Assembly (NCBI RefSeq): GCF_024448715.1
Contig: NZ_JAMOHZ010000001.1
Location: 310,001-374,000 of the forward strand
Direction of reading: 5' to 3'
Origin: Stutzerimonas stutzeri
GTDB taxonomy: Bacteria; Pseudomonadota; Gammaproteobacteria; Pseudomonadales; Pseudomonadaceae
DNA length: 64,000 nt
In this document: positions 37,375 to 45,262 of the stretch, one piece after another
Position numbering within the stretch: the first letter of the stretch is position 1
Layout of the letters: each line of letters starts with the position of its first letter
Program-made: the position numbers and the translations under genes
Notes under the pieces: generated by a model
What the model saw: only the letters and a program-made list of their open reading frames with translations
The model's database searches: none
Told to the model about the DNA's origin: nothing

Positions 37375-38391
37375 TCACTTCGGAGCCTTTGCAATCTCGG
37401 CCTGGACTTCGTTGAACAGCGGCTCACCCACCGTATCGATCACAGTCTGAATCGCCGGCTTGGCCTGCTCGCGCATACGCTGGATTTCTTCAGGGCTGAC
37501 CTTGTTGATCTCCATGCCGTGCTCTTCGATTTGTGCCAAGGCTTCGCGGGCTTCGGCACGGGTGTCTTCGCGCTCCGAATCACGCGACTTCTTCGCCGCG
37601 TCCATGATGATGTTCTGCTCGGCCTCGGACAGACCATCCCACCAGCGCTTGGACGCCGTGACGATCCATGGGCTGTAGACGTGATTGGTCACGCTCAGGT
37701 ACTTCTGCACCTCAAAGAATTTCGAGGAGAGGATGGTGTTGTAGGGGTTTTCCTGACCGTCGACCGCCTTGGTCTCCAGCGCAGTGAACAGCTCGGAGAA
37801 CGGCAGCGGAACCGCGTTGGCGCCCATCTGCTTGAAGGTGTCGATGAACACCGGGTTGGGCATCACGCGCAGCTTGATACCGTTGAAGTCTTCCATCTTC
37901 TCAACCGGCCGCACGTTGTTGGTGAGGTTGCGGAAGCCGTTCTCCCAGTAGACCAGGCCAACCAGCCCTTTCTCTTCCAGCGCATCCATGACCTTCTGCC
38001 CGACCGGGCCATCCAGCACGTAATCCGCCTGCTTCTCGCTTTCAAAGAGGAACGGCGTGTCCCAAACCGCCATTTCCTCAGCAATGCCAACCAGCGTTGC
38101 CGTCGAGCCAACCATCATTTCCTGCGCGCCGCCCATCAGCGCGTTCTGCATCTGATCGTCCGATCCCAGGCTGGCGGAGGCGAAGGTCCGCATTTTGAGT
38201 TTGCCGTCGGACGCCTTGGCGATCTCCTCGGCAAGCAGCTTCGCCGCCCTGCCCTGGTTGCTGTCTTCGTTGAGGCCATAACCAAAGCGGATCATCCGCG
38301 AACGGACGTCATCAGCTGCCTGTGCGCTGACCGCGGTGATGGCGCTACCGAGCGTGGTGGCCGCCAGGGCCGCTATGAGAAATCGTTTCAT
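37375..38391 (-). CDS. TRAP transporter substrate-binding protein, DctP family
   Basis: Periplasmic receptor of 338 aa with a signal peptide (MKRFLIAALAATTLGSAITAVSAQA). Family landmarks are FGYGLNEDSNQGRAAKLLAEEI near the N-terminus, KLRVMPNPVFIDTFKQMGANAVPLPFSELFTALETKAVDGQENPYNTILSSKF in the ligand region (with the conserved Arg of LRV and the E-N-P-Y motif) and a helical C-terminus. In an operon with gluconokinase and gntR it is likely to bind gluconate or a similar sugar acid. It follows dctM after 104 bp, so the order here is QMP, not the more common PQM. Confidence 0.93.
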   Translation of the reverse strand: MKRFLIAALAATTLGSAITAVSAQAADDVRSRMIRFGYGLNEDSNQGRAAKLLAEEIAKASDGKLKMRTFASASLGSDDQMQNALMGGAQEMMVGSTATLVGIAEEMAVWDTPFLFESEKQADYVLDGPVGQKVMDALEEKGLVGLVYWENGFRNLTNNVRPVEKMEDFNGIKLRVMPNPVFIDTFKQMGANAVPLPFSELFTALETKAVDGQENPYNTILSSKFFEVQKYLSVTNHVYSPWIVTASKRWWDGLSEAEQNIIMDAAKKSRDSEREDTRAEAREALAQIEEHGMEINKVSPEEIQRMREQAKPAIQTVIDTVGEPLFNEVQAEIAKAPK

Positions 38392-38400
38392 GCTGTCTTA

Positions 38401-38414
38401 CCTTTTGTTGTTGT
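38401..38414 (-). promoter_or_regulatory. A-rich Hfq/Crc-type motif overlapping the dctP ribosome binding site
   Basis: The minus strand reads ACAACAACAAAAGG ending about 10 nt before the dctP ATG, combining AAYAAYAA repeats with the AAGG of the SD. This is the arrangement seen at Crc-controlled Pseudomonas mRNAs. Function is inferred. Confidence 0.5.
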
Positions 38415-38495
38415 GGATGAAATGAAGGTGAAGCGTCTCCCGCCGAGGCAGAAACTGCGTACCGCTGCAGCCAGTCGGAGCGAGTCTCGCCCCGA

Positions 38496-39773
38496 TCAGC
38501 GCAGCCATTGCAGCGGCACGGTGATGATCGACGGCACGGCAACCAGCAGTGCGACGATAACCAGATAAACAACGAAGAATGGGATCACGCCGCGCACCAG
38601 CGTCTCCATGCGCAATCGACCGATACCGCCGACGACGTTCAGCACAGTGCCCACCGGCGGCGTAATCAGACCGATGGAACCAATCAATACGAACATCACG
38701 CCGAAGTACACCGGATCGATACCAGCTTTGACCGCGATAGGCGCCAGCACAGGGCCAAGGATGAGAATGGTCGGTGTCAGATCGAGAACCATGCCGATCG
38801 CGATCATCAGTACCATGATGGCGACCATCAGCAGCTTCGGATCTTGCGCCAGCGGGCCGAGCATCGTGGCGATCTCATCCGGCAGCTGCGCGAGCGTGAT
38901 CATGTAGCCGGAGACGATTGCCGCAGCGCAAAGGAACATCACCGATGCCGTGGTGCGGCTCGCGCGGGTCAGCACTTCAATCACGCCGCGCCAGCTGAGT
39001 TCGCGATACAGCAAGGTTGAAACAGCCAGCGCATAGACTGCCGCCACTACCGCCGCCTCGGTTGGAGTAAACAGCCCGCCGCGCAACCCGCCGACAATGA
39101 TTACCGGCAACATCAAGGCGGCTGCTCCGTCGACCAGCGCCTTGCGGCGCTCGGCACGGGTGGCCTTCGCTTGCGGCGGCTCTTCGATTTTGCGCGCAAT
39201 CAGCGTCCAGGCCACCACCAGACCCGCGCCCATAATCAAACCGGGCACCATACCGGCAAGGAACAGTTGACTGATCGACGTGTTGGTCACCACGCCGTAA
39301 ATCACGAAGGGCATCGAGGGCGGGATAATCGGGGCGATGATGCCGCCGGCCGCTACCAGACCCGATGACGAACTCAGTGGATAACCGCGCTCGCGCATCA
39401 TCGGCAGCAACAGCGTGGCCAGCGCCGCGGTATCCGCCAGCGCCGAGCCGGACATGCTTGCCAGCAGCACCGAGGCGGCAATCGCGACATACCCCAAGCC
39501 GCCACGCTTGTGGCCGAAATAGGCCTGCGCCATGTTGATGATCCGGCGAGAAATGCCACCGGCGTTCATCAACTCACCAGCGAGAATGAAGAACGGCACG
39601 GCCAGCAGTGGAAAGCTATCGGCACCAGCCTGCAGGTTCTGCGCAATCAGCTGCACATCCCAGAAATCCAGGTACCACATCAGCACCGCGCCGGTGAGGA
39701 TCAGCGCGAATGCGATCGGCATGCCGAAGGCCATGAACCCAAACAGTGAAGAAAGGAAGACGACGACAGTCAT
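38496..39773 (-). CDS. TRAP transporter large permease subunit, DctM family
   Basis: 425-aa, ~12-TM sodium-coupled transport subunit. Recognisable blocks include FGMPIAFALILTGAVLMWYLD, the VPFFILAGELMNAGGISRRIINMAQAYFGHKRGGLGYVAIAASVLLASMSGSALADTAAL region (DctM hallmark) and VGTVLNVVGGIGRLRMETLVRGVIPFFVVYL. The start at 39773 (MTVVVFLSSLFG) has AGAGGA six bases before it; an upstream in-frame start adds seven residues. It follows the gluconokinase-DctQ gene by 43 nt. Confidence 0.94.
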   Translation of the reverse strand: MTVVVFLSSLFGFMAFGMPIAFALILTGAVLMWYLDFWDVQLIAQNLQAGADSFPLLAVPFFILAGELMNAGGISRRIINMAQAYFGHKRGGLGYVAIAASVLLASMSGSALADTAALATLLLPMMRERGYPLSSSSGLVAAGGIIAPIIPPSMPFVIYGVVTNTSISQLFLAGMVPGLIMGAGLVVAWTLIARKIEEPPQAKATRAERRKALVDGAAALMLPVIIVGGLRGGLFTPTEAAVVAAVYALAVSTLLYRELSWRGVIEVLTRASRTTASVMFLCAAAIVSGYMITLAQLPDEIATMLGPLAQDPKLLMVAIMVLMIAIGMVLDLTPTILILGPVLAPIAVKAGIDPVYFGVMFVLIGSIGLITPPVGTVLNVVGGIGRLRMETLVRGVIPFFVVYLVIVALLVAVPSIITVPLQWLR

Positions 39774-39816
39774 GTACGGTCCTCTGGCGGGCATTGCCCA
39801 TGTTGTTATCGGAAGG

Positions 39817-40959
39817 TCAGTCGGCCGTTACATTGGCGTCAGCGGCATGCGGCTGGGGCTGCCCGCGCCACACGTTCACTAACTGCAGAAGCGCCAGGAC
39901 CGTCAGAGCGATCATGCTCGCCATGACCGGCAACATCGCCACAGCCAACGGGTATCCCACTACCGGGCTGTTGATGTTCCAGCCGAACTGCATCTGATTC
40001 CATCCGCCCAGAGCGGCCATGCCGCTTGCAACCGCTACCATCAGCCAACTGGTCGAATCGACCACGCGGCGGGCCAGTCGCGGAAAGCGATCGCGGATTA
40101 TGCTGAAGGCCATCAACTCGCCCCGGCGCATGCTGGAGGCGACGCCGACAAAGACCAGCCAGACGAAGGCCAATCGCGAAAGCTCCTCGGCGCCAGTCCA
40201 ACCGGTACCGAAGGCGTAACGCAGCACCACGCTGCTGAACACCACGATCACCATAAAAGCGAGCAAAGCGGCCATCAGCCAATCGGTGATCCGATCGAAG
40301 CTCTGCGCTACTTTTCCGCTGTAAATAGGCGCGTTGGTCAATTCAGCGCCGCGCTCCAGCTCTGTGTTAGCGCTATCAAGCGGATGCGCGGAAAGATTCT
40401 CTCGATCGGCGATTTCCAATCCAGGGTCGCGCTGCATCCAGCTGACGATTTTTTCGTGCACCTGCTCGCGCGGCTCGCTGGCATCGACCACCAGCACACC
40501 CGGTTCGCCTTCCGGCGATTCAAGCGTGGCGAACTGACTGTCCACCAGAGAAATCGGCATGAAATGCCCGGCACGGCCACCGACGCGCTGAACGGCAGTG
40601 TCGTAATCGATGGACAGATGGGCGAAACGCAAGGCGGGAACCGCATCGCGCAGCAGGTCGCGGTAGCGGCGCTTGAGTGCGGAACAGGCGAGCACGAAGC
40701 CAACGTCGTCGTCGATTGCCTTTTGCATCTCGATGATGAGCTTCTGCAGCCACTCGACACGATCAGCGTCGGATAGCGGTGTGCCGGCACGCATGCGTGC
40801 AACATTTTCTTCGGGATGAAAGTTGTCGGCTTCGATATGACGAAAACCCAGTGCATCGGCGACGGCATGGCTGGTTTCGGTCTTGCCTGAACCGCTGACG
40901 CCCATAACCACCAGCACGCGGCTGATAGCAGAAAAATCGCTGTTGGAGTGGGAATCCAC
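39817..40959 (-). CDS. Fusion protein: gluconokinase (GntK) plus TRAP small permease subunit (DctQ)
   Basis: One continuous frame encodes two proteins that are normally separate. Residues ~12-180 of the 380-aa product are a thermoresistant-type gluconokinase: P-loop VMGVSGSGKTETSHAVADALG, substrate motif DNFHPEENVARMRAGTPLSDADRVEWL, CSALKRRYRDLLR and GHFMPISLVDSQFATLE. After a ~35-residue linker, residues ~215-370 have four hydrophobic helices with VVLRYAFGTGWTGAEELSRLAFVWLVFVGVASSMRRGE, the DctQ signature. The start is chosen at GTG 40959 because CCGGAGAG lies six bases upstream and the GntK domain begins directly after; the frame runs on to 41079 without an SD. It is the first gene of gntK/dctQ-dctM-dctP-gntR. 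It should couple import of gluconate to its phosphorylation at the membrane; this is inference. Confidence 0.9.
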   Translation of the reverse strand: MDSHSNSDFSAISRVLVVMGVSGSGKTETSHAVADALGFRHIEADNFHPEENVARMRAGTPLSDADRVEWLQKLIIEMQKAIDDDVGFVLACSALKRRYRDLLRDAVPALRFAHLSIDYDTAVQRVGGRAGHFMPISLVDSQFATLESPEGEPGVLVVDASEPREQVHEKIVSWMQRDPGLEIADRENLSAHPLDSANTELERGAELTNAPIYSGKVAQSFDRITDWLMAALLAFMVIVVFSSVVLRYAFGTGWTGAEELSRLAFVWLVFVGVASSMRRGELMAFSIIRDRFPRLARRVVDSTSWLMVAVASGMAALGGWNQMQFGWNINSPVVGYPLAVAMLPVMASMIALTVLALLQLVNVWRGQPQPHAADANVTAD

Positions 40960-41010
40960 TATCGGCTCTCCGGCAGCATCGACGTGCTGCGTTATGATTG
41001 TTGCGCCGAA

Positions 41011-41024
41011 TGGTAGCGCTAACA
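41011..41024 (-). promoter_or_regulatory. Candidate GntR operator upstream of the gluconokinase-DctQ operon
   Basis: TGGTAGCGCTAACA is a palindrome with a single mismatched pair and central TAGCGCTA, typical of LacI-family operators with a CG centre. The TAGCGCT core is the one I recall being described for P. aeruginosa GntR. It lies 52-65 bp upstream of the GTG start at 40959, where a repressor would block the promoter. Confidence 0.55.
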
Positions 41025-41149
41025 TGCAGAGCTCATAACTACCGTTCGTCGGCTTTTTTTCCGGCCGAGCGGTCATCACGGTGGTTATGCTGCTTCGGTT
41101 TTACCAGCGCGCTGACTACAATCGCCGCCGCACCCCGAGGAGAAATGCA

Positions 41150-41428
41150 ATGCCCAAAGCCATGGCGCGCCACATTCTGGTGAAAACCGAAGCCGAAGCC
41201 GCGCAGCTGAAAAAGCGCATCGCCAACGGCGAAGCCTTCGATGTGCTGGCGAAGAAATATTCCACCTGCCCATCCGGGAAGAAAGGCGGTGACCTAGGCG
41301 AAATTCGCCCCGGGCAGATGGTGCGCAGCATCGACCAAATCATTTTCAAGAAGCCGTTGCGTGAGGTGCATGGGCCGGTGAAAAGCCAGTTCGGTTATCA
41401 CCTCGTGCAGGTGTTCTACCGGGAGTGA
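41150..41428 (+). CDS. ppiC: Peptidyl-prolyl cis-trans isomerase, parvulin type (PpiC)
   Basis: Small stand-alone parvulin of 92 aa with no signal peptide, so cytosolic. Parvulin landmarks: ARHILVKTEAEAAQLKKRIANGEAF, KKYSTCPSGKKGGDLGEIRPGQMV and the C-terminal GPVKSQFGYHLVQVFYR (F-G-Y-H-L-V). The start at 41150 has GAGGAG seven bases upstream and gives the normal N-terminus; the frame opens 23 codons earlier. Divergent from the gluconate operon and convergent with dguR. Confidence 0.95.
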   Translation: MPKAMARHILVKTEAEAAQLKKRIANGEAFDVLAKKYSTCPSGKKGGDLGEIRPGQMVRSIDQIIFKKPLREVHGPVKSQFGYHLVQVFYRE

Positions 41429-41443
41429 CCGAGTACCGTTCGT

Positions 41444-42391
41444 TCAACTCGATTCACCGAAACGCTGTAGCTGCATCTCCCGCAGCCGTCCCTGCGCGGC
41501 CATCAGCTTGTCTGCGTGCTGGCGAACCTGGTCCAGCAACTCCAACTGCGCCGTAGAAGGCGCTTCCTGCGCTCGTACTAGCGCATACAGCGGCACCGGG
41601 ATCAGCGGCTCCAGTGGACGTGCCTGAATCAATTGCCCTTCGTTGGCCAACGCCGTGAGCGGATCGACCAGTGCAATCCCCTGCCCGGTGGCTACTAGTG
41701 AACGCGCCAACTGATAAGTCTGTACCCAAGTATCGATGCGCGGTGGTGGGCTGAGCTGCTCCAGATGGCCTCGCAGCAGGCCGCCCAGCGCATCGCGGGT
41801 GTCCAGCCCGATTAGTGGCGCATCGGCTAGCTCCTCAAGCCGCAAGGGTTGCTGCAATACATTACTGGGCCACCAACCGCTCGGGGCGATCACCATCATT
41901 TGCCCTTGCGCGAGGATCTGGCTGCTGAGGCCTGGATGTTCCACGGCCTGCAATGTCAGCCCAAGATCGGCTTCGCGCAGTAGCAACGCCTCTACGATTT
42001 CCGCCGTGTGTTGAGTCGCGAGCTGACACGGCGTGTTGGCGAAGCGGCTTCGCCAGCAGCGCAACGCATCGGGCAGCAGCGCCTGTGCCAACGCGGGTGT
42101 GCAGATCAGTCGTAACGCACGGTCTTCTCCGCGGCCGAGGTTATCCGCCAAACGCCGAAGGTTTTGCAAGTCAGCCGCCAGGCGTTCGGTTTCCTGCTGA
42201 AGGATGCGTGCCTCCGCGGTCGGCTGCAGTTTGCCGCGCACACGATTGAACAGCGCGAATCCGAGCTGCTGCTCGGCATGCTTGAGAATCTTGCTCGCCG
42301 CCGGCTGTGAGATATGCAGCAGCTGCGCCGCGGCGGTAACACTGCCGGTCTGCAAAATGGCCTGGAACAATTCGATGTGGCGAAGGCGCAT
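41444..42391 (-). CDS. dguR: LysR-family regulator, likely DguR (D-glutamate utilisation)
   Basis: 315 aa with an N-terminal winged HTH (MRLRHIELFQAILQTGSVTAAAQLLHISQPAASKILKHAEQQLGFALFNRVRGKLQPT) and a LysR effector domain. It is divergent from a DadA-like dehydrogenase, a RidA protein and a solute-binding protein, the exact gene set of dguR-dguABC in P. aeruginosa, where DguR activates D-glutamate catabolism. A 17-bp palindrome in the shared intergenic region is a plausible binding site. The gene name depends on this synteny. Confidence 0.8.
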   Translation of the reverse strand: MRLRHIELFQAILQTGSVTAAAQLLHISQPAASKILKHAEQQLGFALFNRVRGKLQPTAEARILQQETERLAADLQNLRRLADNLGRGEDRALRLICTPALAQALLPDALRCWRSRFANTPCQLATQHTAEIVEALLLREADLGLTLQAVEHPGLSSQILAQGQMMVIAPSGWWPSNVLQQPLRLEELADAPLIGLDTRDALGGLLRGHLEQLSPPPRIDTWVQTYQLARSLVATGQGIALVDPLTALANEGQLIQARPLEPLIPVPLYALVRAQEAPSTAQLELLDQVRQHADKLMAAQGRLREMQLQRFGESS

Positions 42392-42420
42392 GCGTATGTT
42401 CCTGATCTGATCCGCCAGAG

Positions 42421-42437
42421 CATAACCTCAGGTTATG
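42421..42437. promoter_or_regulatory. Perfect palindrome, candidate DguR (LysR-type) binding site
   Basis: CATAACCTCAGGTTATG is a 17-bp perfect palindrome with T and A spaced by 11 bases (T-N11-A at 42423/42435), the LysR box form. It lies between the divergent dguR and dguA starts, 30 bp from dguR and 79 bp from dguA. Confidence 0.55.
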
Positions 42438-42515
42438 CATTGTCTCCATCCTTTCATTGGCCGCTGCGCTCGCCTTCGCCATAGGCTCCTGTTACCACGA
42501 TCAGGGAGCGAAGCG

Positions 42516-43760
42516 ATGCGAATTGCGGTAATTGGTGCCGGGGTTGTCGGCCTGACAACGGCCTATGCACTGATACGCCAGGGTCATCAGGTCGAGCTGA
42601 TCGAAAAGCGCGATCAGGTTGCGCTGGAGACCAGTTTTGCCAACGGCGGCCAGCTCAGTTATCGCTACGTCTCGCCTCTGGCCGACGCGGGTGTCCCGCT
42701 GCAGGCGCTCGGCTGGATGTTGCGCGGCGCCGACGCACCTCTGCGTTTCCGGCCACGGATGAGCATGCAGCAGTGGCGCTGGTGTCTGCGCTTTCTGCTC
42801 GCCTGTCGGCGCTCGACCAACCAGCGCAACGCGGCGCACCTGTTGCGCCTGGCGTTGCACAGTCAGCAAGTCTTACGTAGCTGGCGCGAGCACGATGGGC
42901 TGAGCGACTTCGCCTGGCGCGCCAATGGCAAGCTGGTGATCTATCGTGATGGTGCGAATTTCGACAAAGCCGCTGCCGGGCTCGGTACGAGTTCAGATCA
43001 ATTAGTGCTCGACGCCCAGCGGTGCACCGAAATCGAGCCTGCGCTGCTCCCCTTGGCTGGAGAACTACGAGGTGGAATCTATTCGCCGGGCGATGAGGTC
43101 GCCGATTGTCATTTGTTCTGTCGGCGCCTGCTCGAGCGGCTGGAACAGTCACCGGGCTTTCGGTTGCACAGTGGGCAGGCGGTCAACGCGTTGCACAGCG
43201 AGCGTGGCCGGACTCGCTCGCTGAATGTCGGCAAGGAGGAACTGAAGCTGGACCATTTGGTTGTTGCCGCCGGTGCCGCCAGCGTCGCCTTACTACGGCC
43301 GCTCGGCATCGAACTGCCGATCTATCCGCTCAAGGGTTATAGCCTGACACTGCCGTTGAATAGCCGGTTGGGGATTCCAGAAACCAACGTGACCGATTAC
43401 GACAACAAGGTGGTGTACGCACGCCTCGGCGAACAACTGCGCGTTGCTGCGATGGTCGACATCGGCGGCTGGGATGCCAACCTCGACCACGGACGGATCG
43501 CGATGCTGCAACGCCTCGCCAGCGAGACCTTCCCTGCCGCGGGAGATTATCGCAGCGCGACCCAATGGGCCGGCCTGCGCCCGGCAACCCCGGAGGGTAC
43601 GCCGCTGCTTGGCGCTACTGGCATTGACAATCTCTGGCTCAACGTCGGTCACGGCAGCCTTGGTTTCACCCTGGCCTGCGGCAGCGCCGAGCTGCTTTGC
43701 GACCTGATCAGTAACAAGCGACCTGGCGTTGCGCTGGATGGCCTGGCGCTTACGTCCTAA
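42516..43760 (+). CDS. dguA: FAD-dependent D-amino acid dehydrogenase, DadA family (D-glutamate dehydrogenase DguA-like)
   Basis: A membrane-associated flavoprotein that oxidises a D-amino acid to the 2-oxo acid plus ammonia through an imine. The N-terminal dinucleotide fold MRIAVIGAGVVGLTTAYALIRQGHQVELIEKR and C-terminal AGLRPATPEGTPLLGATGIDNLWLNVGHGSLGFTLACGSAELL are characteristic DAO/DadA motifs. The start at 42516 has AGGGAG just upstream; the open frame extends 27 codons upstream without family similarity. 414 aa. D-glutamate as substrate is inferred from the dguRABC-type neighbourhood; D-alanine DadA loci also carry an alanine racemase, absent here. Confidence 0.85.
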   Translation: MRIAVIGAGVVGLTTAYALIRQGHQVELIEKRDQVALETSFANGGQLSYRYVSPLADAGVPLQALGWMLRGADAPLRFRPRMSMQQWRWCLRFLLACRRSTNQRNAAHLLRLALHSQQVLRSWREHDGLSDFAWRANGKLVIYRDGANFDKAAAGLGTSSDQLVLDAQRCTEIEPALLPLAGELRGGIYSPGDEVADCHLFCRRLLERLEQSPGFRLHSGQAVNALHSERGRTRSLNVGKEELKLDHLVVAAGAASVALLRPLGIELPIYPLKGYSLTLPLNSRLGIPETNVTDYDNKVVYARLGEQLRVAAMVDIGGWDANLDHGRIAMLQRLASETFPAAGDYRSATQWAGLRPATPEGTPLLGATGIDNLWLNVGHGSLGFTLACGSAELLCDLISNKRPGVALDGLALTS

Positions 43761-43786
43761 CTTCACTTTAAAACAGAGGACTCCGT

Positions 43787-44140
43787 ATGACCTTGCAGCG
43801 CATCAACAGCAATGAACGCATGTCTGCCGCCGTGACCTTCGCCAATATTGTTTTTCTCGCCGGACAGGTGCCGGATGACCGCAGCGAGGACGTGTCCGGG
43901 CAAACCCGTCAGGTGCTGGCGAAGATAGACGATCTGCTGGCCGCAGCCGGTTCCGACCGTTCGCGAATGCTCAGTGCACAGATCTGGCTGAAGGACATCG
44001 ACGCCGACTTCGCGGCGATGAACGTCGTCTGGAGTGAGTGGTTGCCGACCGGCTGCGCACCCGCGCGGGCAACCGTGGAAGCACGCCTCGCGTCGGCGGA
44101 CGTGCTCGTGGAAATCATGGTTATTGCCGCCAGCGCCTGA
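43787..44140 (+). CDS. dguB: RidA/YjgF/YER057c-family enamine/imine deaminase
   Basis: 117-aa RidA-type protein (VTFANIVFLAGQVPDDRSEDVSGQTRQVLAKIDDLLAAAGSDRSRMLSAQIWLKDIDADFAAMNVVWSEWL ... PARATVEARLASADVLVEIMV). The conserved Arg of the R-A-x-V/A-E-A-x-L stretch that binds the carboxylate is present. It hydrolyses the imine released by the dehydrogenase, fitting its place directly after dguA (26 nt). Confidence 0.9.
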   Translation: MTLQRINSNERMSAAVTFANIVFLAGQVPDDRSEDVSGQTRQVLAKIDDLLAAAGSDRSRMLSAQIWLKDIDADFAAMNVVWSEWLPTGCAPARATVEARLASADVLVEIMVIAASA

Positions 44141-44225
44141 GGCGGTGTTGCGTAGCAGCGCTTGCAGCGAAGCCGGATAGGCCGCCGTTGCCGCGATAGA
44201 CGACGTGGCTGACCTTGTTTCACCC

Positions 44226-44236
44226 AATAACAACAA
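44226..44236 (+). promoter_or_regulatory. A-rich Hfq/Crc-type motif in the dguC leader
   Basis: AATAACAACAA lies about 18 nt before the dguC start, just upstream of its GAGGG ribosome binding site; it matches the AAYAAYAA pattern of Crc-controlled Pseudomonas mRNAs. Confidence 0.5.
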
Positions 44237-44253
44237 CATGAGAGGGAATGACG

Positions 44254-45225
44254 ATGAACCAGAATATCCGTATCAGCTTGCTGGGCTGTGTCTTAGCGGG
44301 CTCGCTGAGTGCGACCACGGTCGTGGCCCAGGAGCGTTTCGTCACCATCGGCACGGGCGGCCAGACCGGCGTCTACTATACCGCCGGCCAGTCGATATGC
44401 CGGTTTCTCAATCGCGCCGAGACGGAGCCGGCAATCAAATGCAATGCGCCGTCCACCGCCGGCAGCGTGACTAACATCGTGTCGTTGAAAAACGGCGAAT
44501 TCGAATTCGGTTTCATCCAATCCGACCACCAGCATAAGGCCCTGAATGGCCTCCCTCCGTTCGACAAGGACGGTCCGATCGAAGAGTTGCGGGCGGTATT
44601 CTCATTGCAGACCGAGATTCTCACCGTCGTCGCCCGAAGCGACAGCGGCATCAAGACCTTCGATGATCTCAAGGGCAAGCGGGTGAACATCGGCGTTCCA
44701 GGCTCCGGTAGCCGCGACACCTTCGACGAAGTAATGAAGGCCAAGGGCTGGACCAACGCCGACTTCTCTCTGGCTGGCGAACTCAAGCCCGCGGAAATGG
44801 CTTCGGCGCTCGGCGACAACAACCTCGACGCGATCACTTACGTAGTCGGCCATCCCAGCGGTGCCATTCAGGAGGCACTGACGAATGTCGAAGCCGAGCT
44901 GATTCCGGTCAGCGGTACGGAAATCGATAAGTTTCTCCAGGGTGCCGATTACTACACCGCGGCCGAAATTCCAGCCGGGCTCTACCCGGGCGTGGACGCG
45001 GCGGTGCCTTCCATTGGCGGCAAGGCGGTGCTGGCAACCATGGAGAAGACCGATCCGGACGTCGTGTATCAGTTGGTCAAATCCGTGTTCGACAATCTCG
45101 AACGGTTCAAGCGCCTGCATCCTGCCTTTGCCGGCCTGGAAGCCAAGGACATGATCCGCGTAGGCCTCACCGCACCGCTGCACGAAGGCGCCGAGCGGTT
45201 CTATAAAGAGAAAGGCTGGCTCTGA
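44254..45225 (+). CDS. dguC: TAXI-family TRAP solute-binding protein (DguC-like)
   Basis: Periplasmic binding protein of 323 aa with a signal peptide (cleaved near VVAQERF). TAXI hallmarks are FVTIGTGGQTGVYYTAGQSICRFLN near the N-terminus, NAPSTAGSVTNIVSLKNGEFEFGFIQSD and GSGSRDTFDEVMKAKGW; glutamate/glutamine-like ligands are usual. No TRAP 4TM-12TM permease gene is nearby, so it is an orphan receptor or a sensor for the dgu system. The ATG at 44254 is preferred over 44248 because GAGGG is seven bases upstream. 113 nt follow dguB. Confidence 0.9.
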   Translation: MNQNIRISLLGCVLAGSLSATTVVAQERFVTIGTGGQTGVYYTAGQSICRFLNRAETEPAIKCNAPSTAGSVTNIVSLKNGEFEFGFIQSDHQHKALNGLPPFDKDGPIEELRAVFSLQTEILTVVARSDSGIKTFDDLKGKRVNIGVPGSGSRDTFDEVMKAKGWTNADFSLAGELKPAEMASALGDNNLDAITYVVGHPSGAIQEALTNVEAELIPVSGTEIDKFLQGADYYTAAEIPAGLYPGVDAAVPSIGGKAVLATMEKTDPDVVYQLVKSVFDNLERFKRLHPAFAGLEAKDMIRVGLTAPLHEGAERFYKEKGWL

Positions 45226-45232
45226 TCAGGTT

Positions 45233-45256
45233 GCGCCGCCGCTGCCTGGGCGGCGC
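45233..45256. terminator. GC stem-loop between convergent dguC and the DUF4198 gene
   Basis: Perfect 8-bp stem GCGCCGCC / GGCGGCGC with an 8-nt loop, seven bases after the dguC stop and six before the convergent stop. There is no clear T-run, so termination efficiency is uncertain. Confidence 0.5.
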
Positions 45257-45262
45257 TTGCAA

